From JAAYXS01 sp964550375 (GTDB taxonomy: Bacteria > Planctomycetota > Phycisphaerae > UBA1845 > Fen-1342), in NCBI GenBank assembly GCA_964550375.1, contig CAZJYX010000021.1, positions 1 through 64,000 on the forward strand: DNA of 64,000 bases, in the 5' to 3' direction. A model generated the notes under the pieces. That model did no database searches. It was not told where the DNA came from and was given only the letters and a program-made list of their open reading frames with translations. This document shows, in pieces, positions 36,773 to 45,613 of the stretch; within the stretch, counting starts at the first letter, position 1; every line of letters begins with the position of its first letter. A program made the translations under genes and the position numbers.

Positions 36773-39217
36773 TTATGGCTGGGAAGTGGCGCCCGCTCCG
36801 AAGATGGTGTTGAGGCGCCAACTGGCGAGTTCGTATTCGTTCATGGGGCTCAGCATGGCGGCGGTGGGATCGATCTGAAGGTCCGTGTCCACGCAGCGCT
36901 GGAACCACATCCGGGCCGCATCCATCTGGCCCGCCGCGAGGCTCGCCTCGGCCGCGTAGTAATAGGCCTCGCAGCGATGCTCCGTGTCTTTGGGTGCTGC
37001 CTCGATCAGTCCATCGGGCGACAGTTCACCCGCCAGGCAGCGGTAGACGTGCTGCAACCAGGGGTTTTCCACCTCGCGGCTGGCCCGTTCCAGGACGGCG
37101 CTCGCCTCGTCCGGCTGCCCGCGCTCGCGCAGCATTAATGCCAGGCGCGCATCCGAGTAGAACGGCCGGCCGAAGCGCAGGCGGAACTCCCGGCAGTCGG
37201 CAATGGCCTCATCCGTGCGGCCCAGAATCCACAGTGGCACGGCCCGCTGGTAGAAGAACCACGGGTCATGGGGGCGCTCAGGAGAATGGTCCAGCAGGAA
37301 CGTGTAATCCGCACAGGCCCGCTCATACTCCCCGAGCCGGCGATAAGTGTGGGCGCGATACAGCCGTGCCAGCGACGCCCGCGCGCCGCGGTCGATCAGG
37401 CGCTCAAACTGGCTGATGGCCGCGTGCAAGTGGCCGTGGCTGGCCAAAACGAACCCCTTGTGAATCGTCCACTCCTCGACGTCCCGTCCGAGCGTCATGA
37501 GGCGATCGGCGCCGGCCAGCGTTCCCTCCAGGTCGCCGGCCAGGTTGCGCAGCCAAGTCAGGCGGCACCAGGCCAGGGCATGGCTGGGATCGCGCTGTAC
37601 GCATTCCTCCGCACACCGCAGCGCGTTAGCGTGGTCAAGCGTGGCCAGCGAGCGCAAATAGCACGCCTCCGCCGTGTCGGCTGCCTCCGCGGCGACGCGC
37701 TCGACCAGGGCCGCCGCCCGCGCGGCGTCGCCCGCCGCTCGGTACACCTCGGCCAGCAAGGCTCGGCTGGGCCACTGCTCCGGTCCGGCGTCGCTGAGCA
37801 GCCGCTCCAGAAACGTCATGGGCGGCGCCATTGTCTCAGAGTACAAGTACAAGGCACGCCCACAGACCAAGCGCGTTTCCTGCAGACTGGGATGCCGCTC
37901 ATACAAGGCCTGCGCCCGCCAACCCTGCTCTGGCGCCCGCAGGCCGCGCTCGTCCATGCGCCGCAGGCATTCGAGGGCCGCCCAGCGTGTGCGTTCACGA
38001 TCACGCTGGTACTCCCAGGCTCCCACCAGCAGCGCTGCCGCCGCGAGCAGCACCAGCGCTAGCCCGGCCGCGGCCCGCACGCGGTGCTTGCGCAGCTTCT
38101 TGCCGAGCACGTAGAGGCGACTCGGGCGGCGCGCCAGGATCGGCTCACCCACGACGTAGCGCTGCAGGTCATCCGCCAGTTCGCACATCGCAGCATAGCG
38201 CCGGTCCGGCGCCTTCTCCAGCGCCTTGAGAATCATCGTCTCCAGGTCGCTATCGACCTGCCGGGCCATGGTCGAGGGACGCAGCGGGGCCGCCTCCAGA
38301 ATCCGCTCGATTATCTGTGACGGCCGCCCGCTGGTGTCAAACGGCAGGCTGCCCGTCAGCGCCTCAAACAGCATGACTCCCAGCGAATAGACGTCCGTGC
38401 GCCCGTCAATCCGCTCCGGCCGCCCCGCCGCCTGCTCCGGCGAAAGGTAGAACAGCGTCCCAACCACCTGCCCCGCACACGACACCTCCGTAGTCATGGC
38501 CGCGCCCGACTCGGAGTGGTCTATCGCCTTGGCCAAACCGAAATCGAGAATGTGCGGCTGGCCGGCGTCATCGATCAGGACGTTGGCCGGCTTGAGGTCC
38601 CGGTGAATCACGCCCTGACAGTGAGCGTATTCCAACGCGTCACAGAGCTGCGCGAACAGCCGCAAGACCCCGGGCACGTCCGGCCGCACGGTCGCCACGT
38701 ACTGGTTCAGCCGCACCCCGGCCACATAGTCCATCGCGTAGTAGCGCTGCCCGCGAACCTCGCCGCTCTCAAGCACGCGTACGATGCCGGGATGCTGCAA
38801 ACGGGCCGCGAGTTCCACCTCGCGCTCAAACCGCCGCCGCACCGCCGAAGACGCGAACGGCCCCGCCAGCACCACCTTCAGCGCCACGATGCGCTTGGTG
38901 GAGATCTGCCGGGCCCTGAAGACTACCCCCATCCCACCCCGCCCGATTTCCTCGATCAACTCAAACCCGGGCACGTCCGGCAAGTCCGCGGCCGCGCTGC
39001 CAGACCCGCCCGGCCCGGTGGCCAGGCCGCAGGCCTGCTCAATTAACGGCACGCCCGCCAGGTGGCGGCGCAACTGCTCGGCCACGTCCTGATGCTCGCG
39101 CGCGAACTCCTCCGGCGTCAGCGCCTCACCGGCCTGCCGGCGGTCGAAGAACTCGCCCACCAGCGCCGTGATGCGCTGATCCGCGTCGGCCCCATTCGGT
39201 GGCGTTTGCGATTTCAC
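36773..39217 (-). CDS. Membrane-anchored serine/threonine protein kinase with TPR-like C-terminal half
   Basis: 814 residues from GTG 39217, selected because GGAGG (plus 39225-39229) sits seven bases upstream; the frame is open to 39439 without homology. The kinase domain (~84-360) has GRGGMGVVF, Lys114 in VALKV, HRDLKPAN with Asp207, DFG Asp225 and an activation loop with LSPEQ. One transmembrane helix (~382-401) is followed by a helical TPR-like extracytoplasmic domain. It resembles the first kinase of the window in architecture but is divergent from, rather than downstream of, its ECF sigma factor (39486). Presumed membrane signal sensor; substrates unknown. Confidence 0.9.
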   Translation of the reverse strand: MKSQTPPNGADADQRITALVGEFFDRRQAGEALTPEEFAREHQDVAEQLRRHLAGVPLIEQACGLATGPGGSGSAAADLPDVPGFELIEEIGRGGMGVVFRARQISTKRIVALKVVLAGPFASSAVRRRFEREVELAARLQHPGIVRVLESGEVRGQRYYAMDYVAGVRLNQYVATVRPDVPGVLRLFAQLCDALEYAHCQGVIHRDLKPANVLIDDAGQPHILDFGLAKAIDHSESGAAMTTEVSCAGQVVGTLFYLSPEQAAGRPERIDGRTDVYSLGVMLFEALTGSLPFDTSGRPSQIIERILEAAPLRPSTMARQVDSDLETMILKALEKAPDRRYAAMCELADDLQRYVVGEPILARRPSRLYVLGKKLRKHRVRAAAGLALVLLAAAALLVGAWEYQRDRERTRWAALECLRRMDERGLRAPEQGWRAQALYERHPSLQETRLVCGRALYLYSETMAPPMTFLERLLSDAGPEQWPSRALLAEVYRAAGDAARAAALVERVAAEAADTAEACYLRSLATLDHANALRCAEECVQRDPSHALAWCRLTWLRNLAGDLEGTLAGADRLMTLGRDVEEWTIHKGFVLASHGHLHAAISQFERLIDRGARASLARLYRAHTYRRLGEYERACADYTFLLDHSPERPHDPWFFYQRAVPLWILGRTDEAIADCREFRLRFGRPFYSDARLALMLRERGQPDEASAVLERASREVENPWLQHVYRCLAGELSPDGLIEAAPKDTEHRCEAYYYAAEASLAAGQMDAARMWFQRCVDTDLQIDPTAAMLSPMNEYELASWRLNTIFGAGATSQP

Positions 39218-39485
39218 AGCCGCACCTCCGGCCGGGATTCCGCGGGATAGACATGGCCCGCTGCTGTCCACCATTGTACTCACTTCTGCTGAGCGGCGCG
39301 CCACGTCCGACGTGCTCGCAGCACCGCCTGGCCGGAAGCGCACCGAGTTCGGAAAACACTCGTCGCGGAGCGCCCGCGCCGTTAGGATTAGGGCCGGTAG
39401 AGAACCACGTGGCACGCAGGTCCCTGCGCCCTTCAGCACCGTCCTGTCCGATCAACCGGCCGGGTCCTGCGCTGGAGCGTCAATC

Positions 39486-40115
39486 GTGCCGTCCGAAGCC
39501 AGTCAGGCCGAGAGTTGGGTCGTCGCCGCCCAGGGCGGCGATCGCGTCGCGCTGGCCAAGCTGCTGGCCACTTATCACCCGCAACTCCGCGCGCACGCGG
39601 CGGCCCAGATGGACACCGCGACCCAGAGCCGCATCGCCCCGGAAGACATCCTCCAGGAGGTTTATCTAGACGTTGCCCGCGAGCTGGACCGCTTCGAGAA
39701 CCGCGGTCCCGGGGCCTTTCTGGGCTGGCTCTACGCGATTCTGAACAACAAGCTGGTTGACGTCCACCGGGCCGCGCACCGCCAGCGGCGGGATATCGAA
39801 CGCGAGGTACCCGCGCTCGGCCGCGACTCGGACTCCTATTGGAACCTGCTCGACGACGTCTACGCCGAAAGCGGCACGCCCAGCCGCGTCACCCGGCGGG
39901 ACGAAGCGCTCGGTGCACTGGTTTCCTGCCTGGCCGGGCTTTCGGAAGCGCACCAGCAGGTGATCCGGCTGCGCTTCCTGGAGGGGCTGCCGGTTGCCGA
40001 CGTGGCGCAGCGTCTGGGCCGCACCGAAGGGGCGGTCGCGGCGCTGAGTCAGCGTGCCTTGCGCGCCCTGCGTGAACAGATGGACCGGCTGGGCGAGTTC
40101 ACACACGGTGACTAG
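39486..40115 (+). CDS. ECF-family RNA polymerase sigma factor
   Basis: 209 residues from GTG 39486 with GGAG eight bases upstream; the open frame to 39312 lacks homology. Region 2: PEDILQEVYLDVARELDRF and GAFLGWLYAILNNKLVD; region 4: LSEAHQQVIRLRFLEGLPVA plus the helix-turn-helix GRTEGAVAALSQRALRALRE. It belongs to the planctomycete ECF groups lacking a classical anti-sigma and associated with protein kinases. It is divergent from the kinase gene with ~270 bases between the starts, and lies directly upstream of the SRP RNA. Confidence 0.87.
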   Translation: MPSEASQAESWVVAAQGGDRVALAKLLATYHPQLRAHAAAQMDTATQSRIAPEDILQEVYLDVARELDRFENRGPGAFLGWLYAILNNKLVDVHRAAHRQRRDIEREVPALGRDSDSYWNLLDDVYAESGTPSRVTRRDEALGALVSCLAGLSEAHQQVIRLRFLEGLPVADVAQRLGRTEGAVAALSQRALRALREQMDRLGEFTHGD

Positions 40116-40152
40116 CCAACCTCCAGGCGGACTGCCGGCGAGGCGGCGTGTC

Positions 40153-40181
40153 TGGTCATTCGTGCTCACATCGGCTAGATT
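40153..40181 (+). promoter_or_regulatory. Candidate promoter of the SRP RNA gene
   Basis: TGGTCA (40153-40158), 17-base spacer, TAGATT (40176-40181). The predicted start, 8-9 bases downstream, coincides with the first base of the RNA helix at 40190. Confidence 0.5.
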
Positions 40182-40189
40182 ACGCCTTC

Positions 40190-40318
40190 GTGTCCGAGGT
40201 TGACGGTCGGGCCGGTGCAGTGCGCCGGTCGGACAACGGGTCAGGGTCGGAAGGCAGCAGCCCATCCGGCTCGGTCCACGTGCATCGTCAACCTGGCCTG
40301 ATCCTCGGACACATTTTT
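40190..40318 (+). ncRNA. ffs: Signal recognition particle RNA (4.5S type)
   Basis: The terminal helix GTGTCCGAGG (40190-40199) pairs with CCTCGGACAC (40303-40312), extended by TTGACG (40200-40205) with CGTCAA (40286-40291). The apex holds the conserved domain IV sequence GGGTCAGGGTCGGAAGGCAG followed by CAGCCC, with the GGAA tetraloop that binds Ffh. A T-run (40314-40318) ends the gene. Length ~123 nt fits the small bacterial form. It targets membrane proteins to the Sec/YidC machinery. Position immediately before dnaX-ybaB-recR matches the arrangement in many bacteria. Confidence 0.9.
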
Positions 40319-40393
40319 CGTTCTCGACCCGGCGCTGGGGCAAACCGCGCCGGCTGTGCTTTTTTTTAGTGGTTACCTGATTCGGGTCCCACC

Positions 40394-41896
40394 GTGGCAT
40401 ATACCGTCCTGGCCCGCAAGTACCGCAGCCGTACCTTCACGGAGGTCATCGGCCAGGAGCCGATCGCCACCACGCTGGTCAACGCCATCAAGACCGGCCG
40501 CATCCACCACGGGTACCTGTTCACCGGCACGCGCGGCGTCGGCAAGACCAGCATGGCGCGGATCCTGGCCAAGGCCCTCAATTGCCTGAACGCCGACGGC
40601 CCAACCACGACGCCCTGCTGCGAGTGCGACGCCTGCGTGGCAATTGCCGAGGGCCAGGACATCGACGTGGTGGAAATCGACGCGGCCAGCAACACCGGCG
40701 TGGACAACATCCGCGAGTTGCGCAGCAACACGGCCTATCGGCCGGCCCGGGCCCGCTTCAAGGTTTACATCATCGACGAAGTCCACATGCTCTCGACCGG
40801 CGCGTTCAACGCGCTGCTCAAGACGCTGGAAGAGCCGCCCGGACACGTCAAGTTCATCCTGGCCACCACCGAGATTCAGAAGGTCCCCGCGACGATCCAG
40901 AGCCGCTGCCAGCGCTTCAACTTCCGCAACATCGGCCCGGAGGCCATCACTGACCGCCTGGCCCAGATCGTCAAGGACGAAGGCGCTACGGCCGAGGCGG
41001 CCGCGCTGCGCCGCGTGGCGCGCCTGGCCAACGGCTCGATGCGCGACGCCCTGAGCGTGCTGGATCAACTGCTGTCGGTCGCGCCTGAGTGCGTGACGGC
41101 CGCCGTCCTGGATGAGATCCTGCCGCCGGCCCAGGACGAGCAGGTCTTGGGCCTGATCCGGCATGCGGCCGCCGGCGATGCCGCGGCGGTCCTGGCCGCG
41201 GTTGACGCGCTTCTGGCGCAGGGACGCGGGCTGGACGTCTTCTGCCACGACATGATCGAGACGGTCCGCAACCTGATGCTGGTGCGGGCATGCGGCCCGG
41301 ACGCCCCGATGGTAGACCTGCCCGCCGGTAGCCGTGACGACTACGTCAACCTGAGCCGCGAGTTCGAGCTGTCGCAGTACGTCCAGATGATCGCGATGCT
41401 CGAGGAACTGCGGCGTACGGTGCGCTTCAGCGGCGCCGGGCGGGCGCTGACGGATGCGCTAATGGTGCGCCTGGCCCATATGCGTCAGTGGGCGCCAATC
41501 GAGGAGCTTCTGGCGGAGATATCGCCGGAAGAAGCTGGGTCGGACGAAAAAAAAAAGCCCACGGTCCGGCCGGCGGCCGTAGCCGCCGAGCATGAGCGCC
41601 GCCCGCCCGCGCAGCCTCCCCCTCCGCCGCGGGTGGCTAAACCGCTCACGGACCAGCCAATCGAGGACAGTGTCTATGGGGCGGAGCCGCCGCCGGTGGT
41701 TCCGGAAGACTATGTGCCGTCTGAGGCCCTGCCGACGGCGCCGCCGCGCGTACCGGCCGGCCCGTCCCTTTCCAGCGGGGACCGGGCCCGCATCATGCAG
41801 GACCCGGTAGTCAGGCAGGTGCTGGATCTGTTTGACGGTGAACTCGTGTACGTGGATCGGCGGCCCGCTGAGCCGGCCTGTGAACCTTCGGAGTAA
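40394..41896 (+). CDS. dnaX: DNA polymerase III subunits gamma/tau
   Basis: 500 residues from GTG 40394, giving the standard YTVLARKYRS start. The AAA+ clamp-loader domain shows Walker A GTRGVGKT (45-52), the zinc cysteines C64, C75, C78 and C81, Walker B IIDEVHML (~126-133) and sensor 1 ATTEIQKVP. Domain III follows, then a proline-rich linker and a short tau-specific tail. A run of ten adenines (41547-41556) encodes EKKK at codons 385-388, exactly at the end of domain III; shifting either way ends translation within 8-12 codons, which would yield a gamma-like protein of ~395-400 residues. It loads the sliding clamp at replication forks. Three bases separate it from ybaB. Confidence 0.95.
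   Translation: MAYTVLARKYRSRTFTEVIGQEPIATTLVNAIKTGRIHHGYLFTGTRGVGKTSMARILAKALNCLNADGPTTTPCCECDACVAIAEGQDIDVVEIDAASNTGVDNIRELRSNTAYRPARARFKVYIIDEVHMLSTGAFNALLKTLEEPPGHVKFILATTEIQKVPATIQSRCQRFNFRNIGPEAITDRLAQIVKDEGATAEAAALRRVARLANGSMRDALSVLDQLLSVAPECVTAAVLDEILPPAQDEQVLGLIRHAAAGDAAAVLAAVDALLAQGRGLDVFCHDMIETVRNLMLVRACGPDAPMVDLPAGSRDDYVNLSREFELSQYVQMIAMLEELRRTVRFSGAGRALTDALMVRLAHMRQWAPIEELLAEISPEEAGSDEKKKPTVRPAAVAAEHERRPPAQPPPPPRVAKPLTDQPIEDSVYGAEPPPVVPEDYVPSEALPTAPPRVPAGPSLSSGDRARIMQDPVVRQVLDLFDGELVYVDRRPAEPACEPSE
41547..41556 (+). promoter_or_regulatory. A10 slippage site in dnaX
   Basis: Ten consecutive A followed by G. In the minus-one frame TGA occurs at 41593-41595, and in the plus-one frame TAG at 41580-41582. 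The placement after domain III parallels the known slippage or frameshift sites that make gamma from tau in other bacteria. Confidence 0.6.
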
Positions 41897-41899
41897 CCC

Positions 41900-42253
41900 A
41901 TGTTCGGAAACCTCGGACAGCTCACGCAGTTGCTGAAGAACGCCGGCCAACTCAAGCAGAACATGGCCGACATGCAGGCGCGGCTCGCGGCGGCGCGGCA
42001 TGACGGCGACGCCGGCGGCGGCCAGGTGAAGGCGACTGTCGATGGCAAAGGCGAACTGATTACTCTCAAGATTGACCCCATCCTGGTTAAGGACGGCGAC
42101 GTCGAGTTGCTGGAAGACCTCGTCTGTGCGGCGATACGCGATGCTGTTTCACGCAGCCGCGTGGCGGCCCAGCAGGAGATGCAGGCGGCGATGGGCGGGA
42201 TGAATCTCCCCGGGATGATGGACATGCTGGGCGGCGGGCCGGCCGCTCCGTAA
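41900..42253 (+). CDS. YbaB/EbfC-family nucleoid-associated protein
   Basis: 117 residues. Small protein of the YbaB/EbfC family: amphipathic N-terminal helix with QLKQNMADMQARL, a central beta hairpin (VKATVDGKGELITLKIDP) and a C-terminal helix, ending in a glycine/methionine-rich tail. The dimer binds DNA like tweezers and occurs between dnaX and recR in many bacteria, as here. It starts three bases after the dnaX stop, so is probably translated from the same message. Confidence 0.92.
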   Translation: MFGNLGQLTQLLKNAGQLKQNMADMQARLAAARHDGDAGGGQVKATVDGKGELITLKIDPILVKDGDVELLEDLVCAAIRDAVSRSRVAAQQEMQAAMGGMNLPGMMDMLGGGPAAP

Positions 42254-42316
42254 TGACGGCGTGCCGGCGGCGCGGCACGGCATGTCTGCGGCGTCAACTT
42301 CGGCGAGGCTGAGGGT

Positions 42317-42922
42317 ATGGGCGAGGCACCTCTTACCGGTCCGCTTCAGCGGCTGATTGACGAGCTCAAGCGGCTGCCCGGGATCGGGGCGCGCTCAGCC
42401 GAGCGCATCGCGTTCCACCTGCTGAAGTCTTCACGCGACGAAGCTATGGGTCTGGCCAACGCGATCATAGCCACCAAGGACCACGTGCGGCCGTGCGCGC
42501 GCTGCTTCAACCTTGCTGAGCACGACTTGTGCCACATCTGCGCCGACCCGCGCCGCGAGCAGTCGCAGGTAGTGGTCGTCGAGCAGCCCAAGGACCTGCT
42601 GGGCCTGGAAGCCACCGGCCTGATCACGGGCGTCTACCACGTTCTGATGGGTCACATTGCCCCGCTGGAAGGCGTCGAGCCGGATGACCTGACCATCAGC
42701 GCATTGATTGCACGCATCAAAGCCGGCAGCATTCGCGAAGTTGTCCTGGCCACCAATCCCACGCTGGAAGGCGACGCGACCGCCCTGCACATCACCAGCC
42801 TGCTGGCCGACCTGGACGTAACGGTCACGCGGCTGGCGCGCGGGCTGGCCCCCGGCTCGCAGATTGAGTACGCCAACCGCTCGATGCTCGAAGAAGCGTT
42901 TCGCGGGCGCAAACAGATGTGA
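42317..42922 (+). CDS. recR: Recombination protein RecR
   Basis: 201 residues, the usual length. The N-terminal helix-hairpin-helix LKRLPGIGARSAERIAFHLL binds DNA; the four-cysteine zinc finger is CARCFNLAEHDLCHIC; the Toprim domain follows with VVVVEQPKDLLGLEATG and VVLATNPTLEGDATA; the C-terminus has the LARGLAPGSQIEYAN motif. It acts with RecO (and RecF) in loading RecA at gapped DNA. It is the last gene of the ffs-dnaX-ybaB-recR cluster and converges on the TlpA-like gene. Confidence 0.96.
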   Translation: MGEAPLTGPLQRLIDELKRLPGIGARSAERIAFHLLKSSRDEAMGLANAIIATKDHVRPCARCFNLAEHDLCHICADPRREQSQVVVVEQPKDLLGLEATGLITGVYHVLMGHIAPLEGVEPDDLTISALIARIKAGSIREVVLATNPTLEGDATALHITSLLADLDVTVTRLARGLAPGSQIEYANRSMLEEAFRGRKQM

Positions 42923-42970
42923 TCGCGCTGGGCGCGAAAGTGGCCGATTGGCAACCCCGAGTGTGGACGA

Positions 42971-44158
42971 TCAGCCTTCGATCTGCCCCAGCGCCTTGTC
43001 GATGGCAGCCTTAATCTGCTCCTGGCGTCCAGTGCCGGTGGAGGCGTAGATGATCGTGCCGTCGGGCCCGATGACGTAGTAAGTCGGCAGCCGCATGGCC
43101 CGGTACTTGCGGGCGGCGCGATCACCGTCGAGCAACAGGCCGTAGCCGAAGCCGGCCGACCGCATGAATTCCGCAGGATCCAACCGTTCCATGGTGCTGA
43201 CGCCGTAGACGGCCACGGGTTTGCCGCTGTACTGCTCGTGGATCTGCTGCATGGCCGGCATGCCGGCGATGCAGGGGCGGCACCAAGTGGCCCAGAAGTC
43301 GAGGACGACCACCTTGCCACGCAGGTCCTGGAGCGCGACGGACTCGCCCGTTGGGGTCTTCAAGGTCCAATCCGGCGCCACCGAGCCGACCGCGAGGAGG
43401 GTATCCGATCCGGCGGCGCGCTGCTGCACGGCGCGGTTCAAGGAGCGCAGGTCGCGCAGCTCATAGTCTTGCGGCACGTGGAGGCTGAATAACTCATCGC
43501 TGACGTTGGGGCTGGGATTCATGCGCGTCAGTGCGAGCGTGACCTTGCCGCCGCCAACCTCCTCCGACAGGACACGCTGCATGCGGCGCGGCAGGCCGTC
43601 TTCCTGGCCGAAATACCAGCGGACGCGGACCTTTCCGGCACTGATGACGGCCTCGATGACGTCGCAGGGGACTTCATCAACGGTCTCAGTTCCGACGTAG
43701 GTGAGGTCCTGGCTGAGCAATTCCTGCTTGTAGGGCGAGTCCGAGATCAGGTCCCAGAGGAACAAGCCGCCCCATGCGGCCAGGAGAGAATTGGCCGCAT
43801 GGCCGGTGTTCTGGAGGTACTGCTTCTTGTCGTGATATATGACACCGACGGACTCGCCGTCGGAGACGACCTCCACACCGATCTGGGCACTGCCGTCGGT
43901 CTCCACGGACCACGTGTTGGCGCGCAATCTGGGCAGTTTGCGCCCGGAGCGCGCCAGTGCAATCCAGCCGGCCTGGTCTGGAAGCATGGCAGCCACCGCG
44001 CCCTCGGCGCGGAAGTCGGCTTCGTACGTGGCGGCTTCCAGCGCCTTGGCGGTCGTGGCCGCCTTCTCCAGAGTCGCCCGGGCGTCGGGCGTTTCAGCCT
44101 GCGCCGGAGCAGCAAACGCGACCACGAGCAGAAGCGCGGCAATAGACTGCAATCTCAT
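42971..44158 (-). CDS. TlpA-like periplasmic thioredoxin with N-terminal lipoprotein-carrier-like domain
   Basis: 395 residues, ATG 44158 with AGGAGG five bases upstream; a signal peptide cleaved after AQA (~22). Residues ~25-250 form a DUF2092/LolA-like beta domain (VETDGSAQIGVEVVSDGESVG, truncated here at VRVRWYFGQEDGLPRRM). Residues ~255-395 are a thioredoxin fold with DFWATWCRPCIAGMPA (WCRPC active site) and cis-proline in LPTYYVIG. A membrane-side thiol oxidoreductase, perhaps reducing haem-binding cysteines for cytochrome c maturation. The fusion of the two domains is common in planctomycetes. The partner gene is unknown. Confidence 0.87.
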   Translation of the reverse strand: MRLQSIAALLLVVAFAAPAQAETPDARATLEKAATTAKALEAATYEADFRAEGAVAAMLPDQAGWIALARSGRKLPRLRANTWSVETDGSAQIGVEVVSDGESVGVIYHDKKQYLQNTGHAANSLLAAWGGLFLWDLISDSPYKQELLSQDLTYVGTETVDEVPCDVIEAVISAGKVRVRWYFGQEDGLPRRMQRVLSEEVGGGKVTLALTRMNPSPNVSDELFSLHVPQDYELRDLRSLNRAVQQRAAGSDTLLAVGSVAPDWTLKTPTGESVALQDLRGKVVVLDFWATWCRPCIAGMPAMQQIHEQYSGKPVAVYGVSTMERLDPAEFMRSAGFGYGLLLDGDRAARKYRAMRLPTYYVIGPDGTIIYASTGTGRQEQIKAAIDKALGQIEG

Positions 44159-44222
44159 TCTGTCCTCCTGTCAGGCCACATCGGGCTGCCAGCCGACCGC
44201 CGACCCAGCCCGGCAACCAAAA

Positions 44223-44231
44223 ATTCTATCA
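44223..44231 (-). promoter_or_regulatory. Extended minus-10 promoter for the TlpA-like gene
   Basis: On the minus strand TGATAGAAT (plus 44223-44231) matches an extended -10, about 60 bases before the start codon. No good -35 element lies at 17 bases. Confidence 0.35.
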
Positions 44232-44424
44232 TCGCCACAGCGGCGCGTGCGTGCAAGGCCGGCGCTCCTGCGCCCGCTAGCCACTCCAAGCCGCCGTTGA
44301 CGAATCGCCCGGCGCTGGCGATAGTACTCGCCAGGGGCAGCGCCCGGGCAGTTCGCGGGCGGGCGCAGCCCCCAGGCTTGGCCGCACACCCGCGAGTGCG
44401 TCACATAGAGTTAGGACACGCAAC

Positions 44425-44586
44425 ATGATCAAACGTTCGTGGAACAAGTGGGCCGCCCTGCTGGTCGGCAGCGGCTTGCTGCTGCAAACGCCGGCCTGTA
44501 CCGAAACCGCTACCGTCATATCAACGGTCGCGCAGGTGATCAGCGCCGGCGGCGTGTTGTACATCGTCAGCCGAATCATGCAGTAG
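44425..44586 (+). CDS. Small secreted or lipoprotein-like peptide (53 residues)
   Basis: ATG 44425 with AGGA eight bases upstream. MIKRSWNKWAALLVGSGLLL is a basic start with a hydrophobic stretch, followed by QTPACTETA, a possible atypical lipobox cysteine at residue 25, and a second hydrophobic segment ISAGGVLYIVSRIMQ at the end. Similar short basic-hydrophobic-cysteine peptides are frequent in planctomycetes. No function is known; it stands between the TlpA-like gene and a sugar isomerase. Confidence 0.55.
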   Translation: MIKRSWNKWAALLVGSGLLLQTPACTETATVISTVAQVISAGGVLYIVSRIMQ

Positions 44587-44674
44587 CGGGGCGTGGCGGA
44601 CTTCGGCTTTCGCGCGATTTACGTCCCATGATTTACCGGAACCGGCCGTTATCGGGCCGGCCGTCGGGTGTCGC

Positions 44675-45454
44675 ATGCCCCAATCGGTGGCCAATCCGAC
44701 GATCCTGGCTTGTCGCTCGGCCAGTTACCGGCCCCACGAGGCGTTGGCGTACGCGCACCTCTCCGGGCTGTTAGTGCGGCACGTTGAGATCCCGGTGCCT
44801 GCGACCGATAAGATCGGAGCTTGCGCTGCGGAATTAGCCCGGTTCGGCCTCACGGCCACCAGCCTGCATGGTGAGTGCGATCTCTCTCGGCCCGACGTGG
44901 CCGACCAAGTCGCCGGCCAGATGCCCGCATTCGAGGCTCTGGGGGCGCGCATAATGTTCGTTTCCGTCCGGGCCGACGACACGCCGGTTGAGGTGGCTTA
45001 TGAGCGCCTGCGGGCGGCGGGCGAGGTAGCGGCCAGGCATGGGGTCGTGATCGCCCTGGAAACCCATCCCGACCTCGTCACCAATGGCCGCGTCGCCATT
45101 CAGACAATGCAGGGCGTAAACCACCCGCACGTCCGGATTAATTTCGACACCGCCAACGTGTATTTCTACAACCGGGACGTTGATGCCGTGGAAGAGCTGC
45201 GGCATGCTCTCCCCTACGTCGCTGCCTGCCACCTGAAGGACACCGACGGCGGCTACCGGCACTGGCACTTTCCGGCGTTGGGGCGGGGTATCGTAGACTT
45301 CCGCGCCATCTTCTCGCTGCTGGACGCGGCGTCGTTCGCCGGTCCGTGCACGCTCGAGATCGAGGGAATCGAGGGGGAGGACCGGACCGAGCGGCTGGTC
45401 TGCGACCGCGTGGCGGAATCCGTTGGTTACCTGCGGGGCCTGGGGCGAATCTGA
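44675..45454 (+). CDS. Sugar phosphate isomerase/epimerase (TIM barrel, AP endonuclease 2 superfamily)
   Basis: 259 residues. Xylose-isomerase-like TIM barrel with the metal-ligand pattern of the family: GVVIALETHPDL (Glu), HVRINFDTANVYFYN (Asp), VAACHLKDTDGG (His, Asp) and the terminal Glu in CTLEIEGIEGED. It probably isomerises or epimerises a sugar or inositol derivative using a divalent metal. The substrate cannot be read. It precedes an HTH-PtsN gene on the same strand, but ~160 bases apart. Confidence 0.8.
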   Translation: MPQSVANPTILACRSASYRPHEALAYAHLSGLLVRHVEIPVPATDKIGACAAELARFGLTATSLHGECDLSRPDVADQVAGQMPAFEALGARIMFVSVRADDTPVEVAYERLRAAGEVAARHGVVIALETHPDLVTNGRVAIQTMQGVNHPHVRINFDTANVYFYNRDVDAVEELRHALPYVAACHLKDTDGGYRHWHFPALGRGIVDFRAIFSLLDAASFAGPCTLEIEGIEGEDRTERLVCDRVAESVGYLRGLGRI

Positions 45455-45580
45455 CCGGCCGGAACTGCAAGCAGTCGCCGGTCCGGCCGATATTTCCAGT
45501 GTAAGACTGGCGCGCGGCGACCGGTGCAGGTCGTGTCGCCGCTCGCCGCATAAACGTTTCTTTTTGCCCGCCGGCGCCGA

Positions 45581-45586
45581 TATGAT
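45581..45586 (+). promoter_or_regulatory. Candidate -10 element upstream of the HTH-PtsN gene
   Basis: TATGAT, 28 bases before the start codon at 45614; the -35 region (TTCTTT at 17 bases) is weak. Confidence 0.3.
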
Positions 45587-45613
45587 GGGTGTGTTTCGCA
45601 GAATGGAAGCAAG

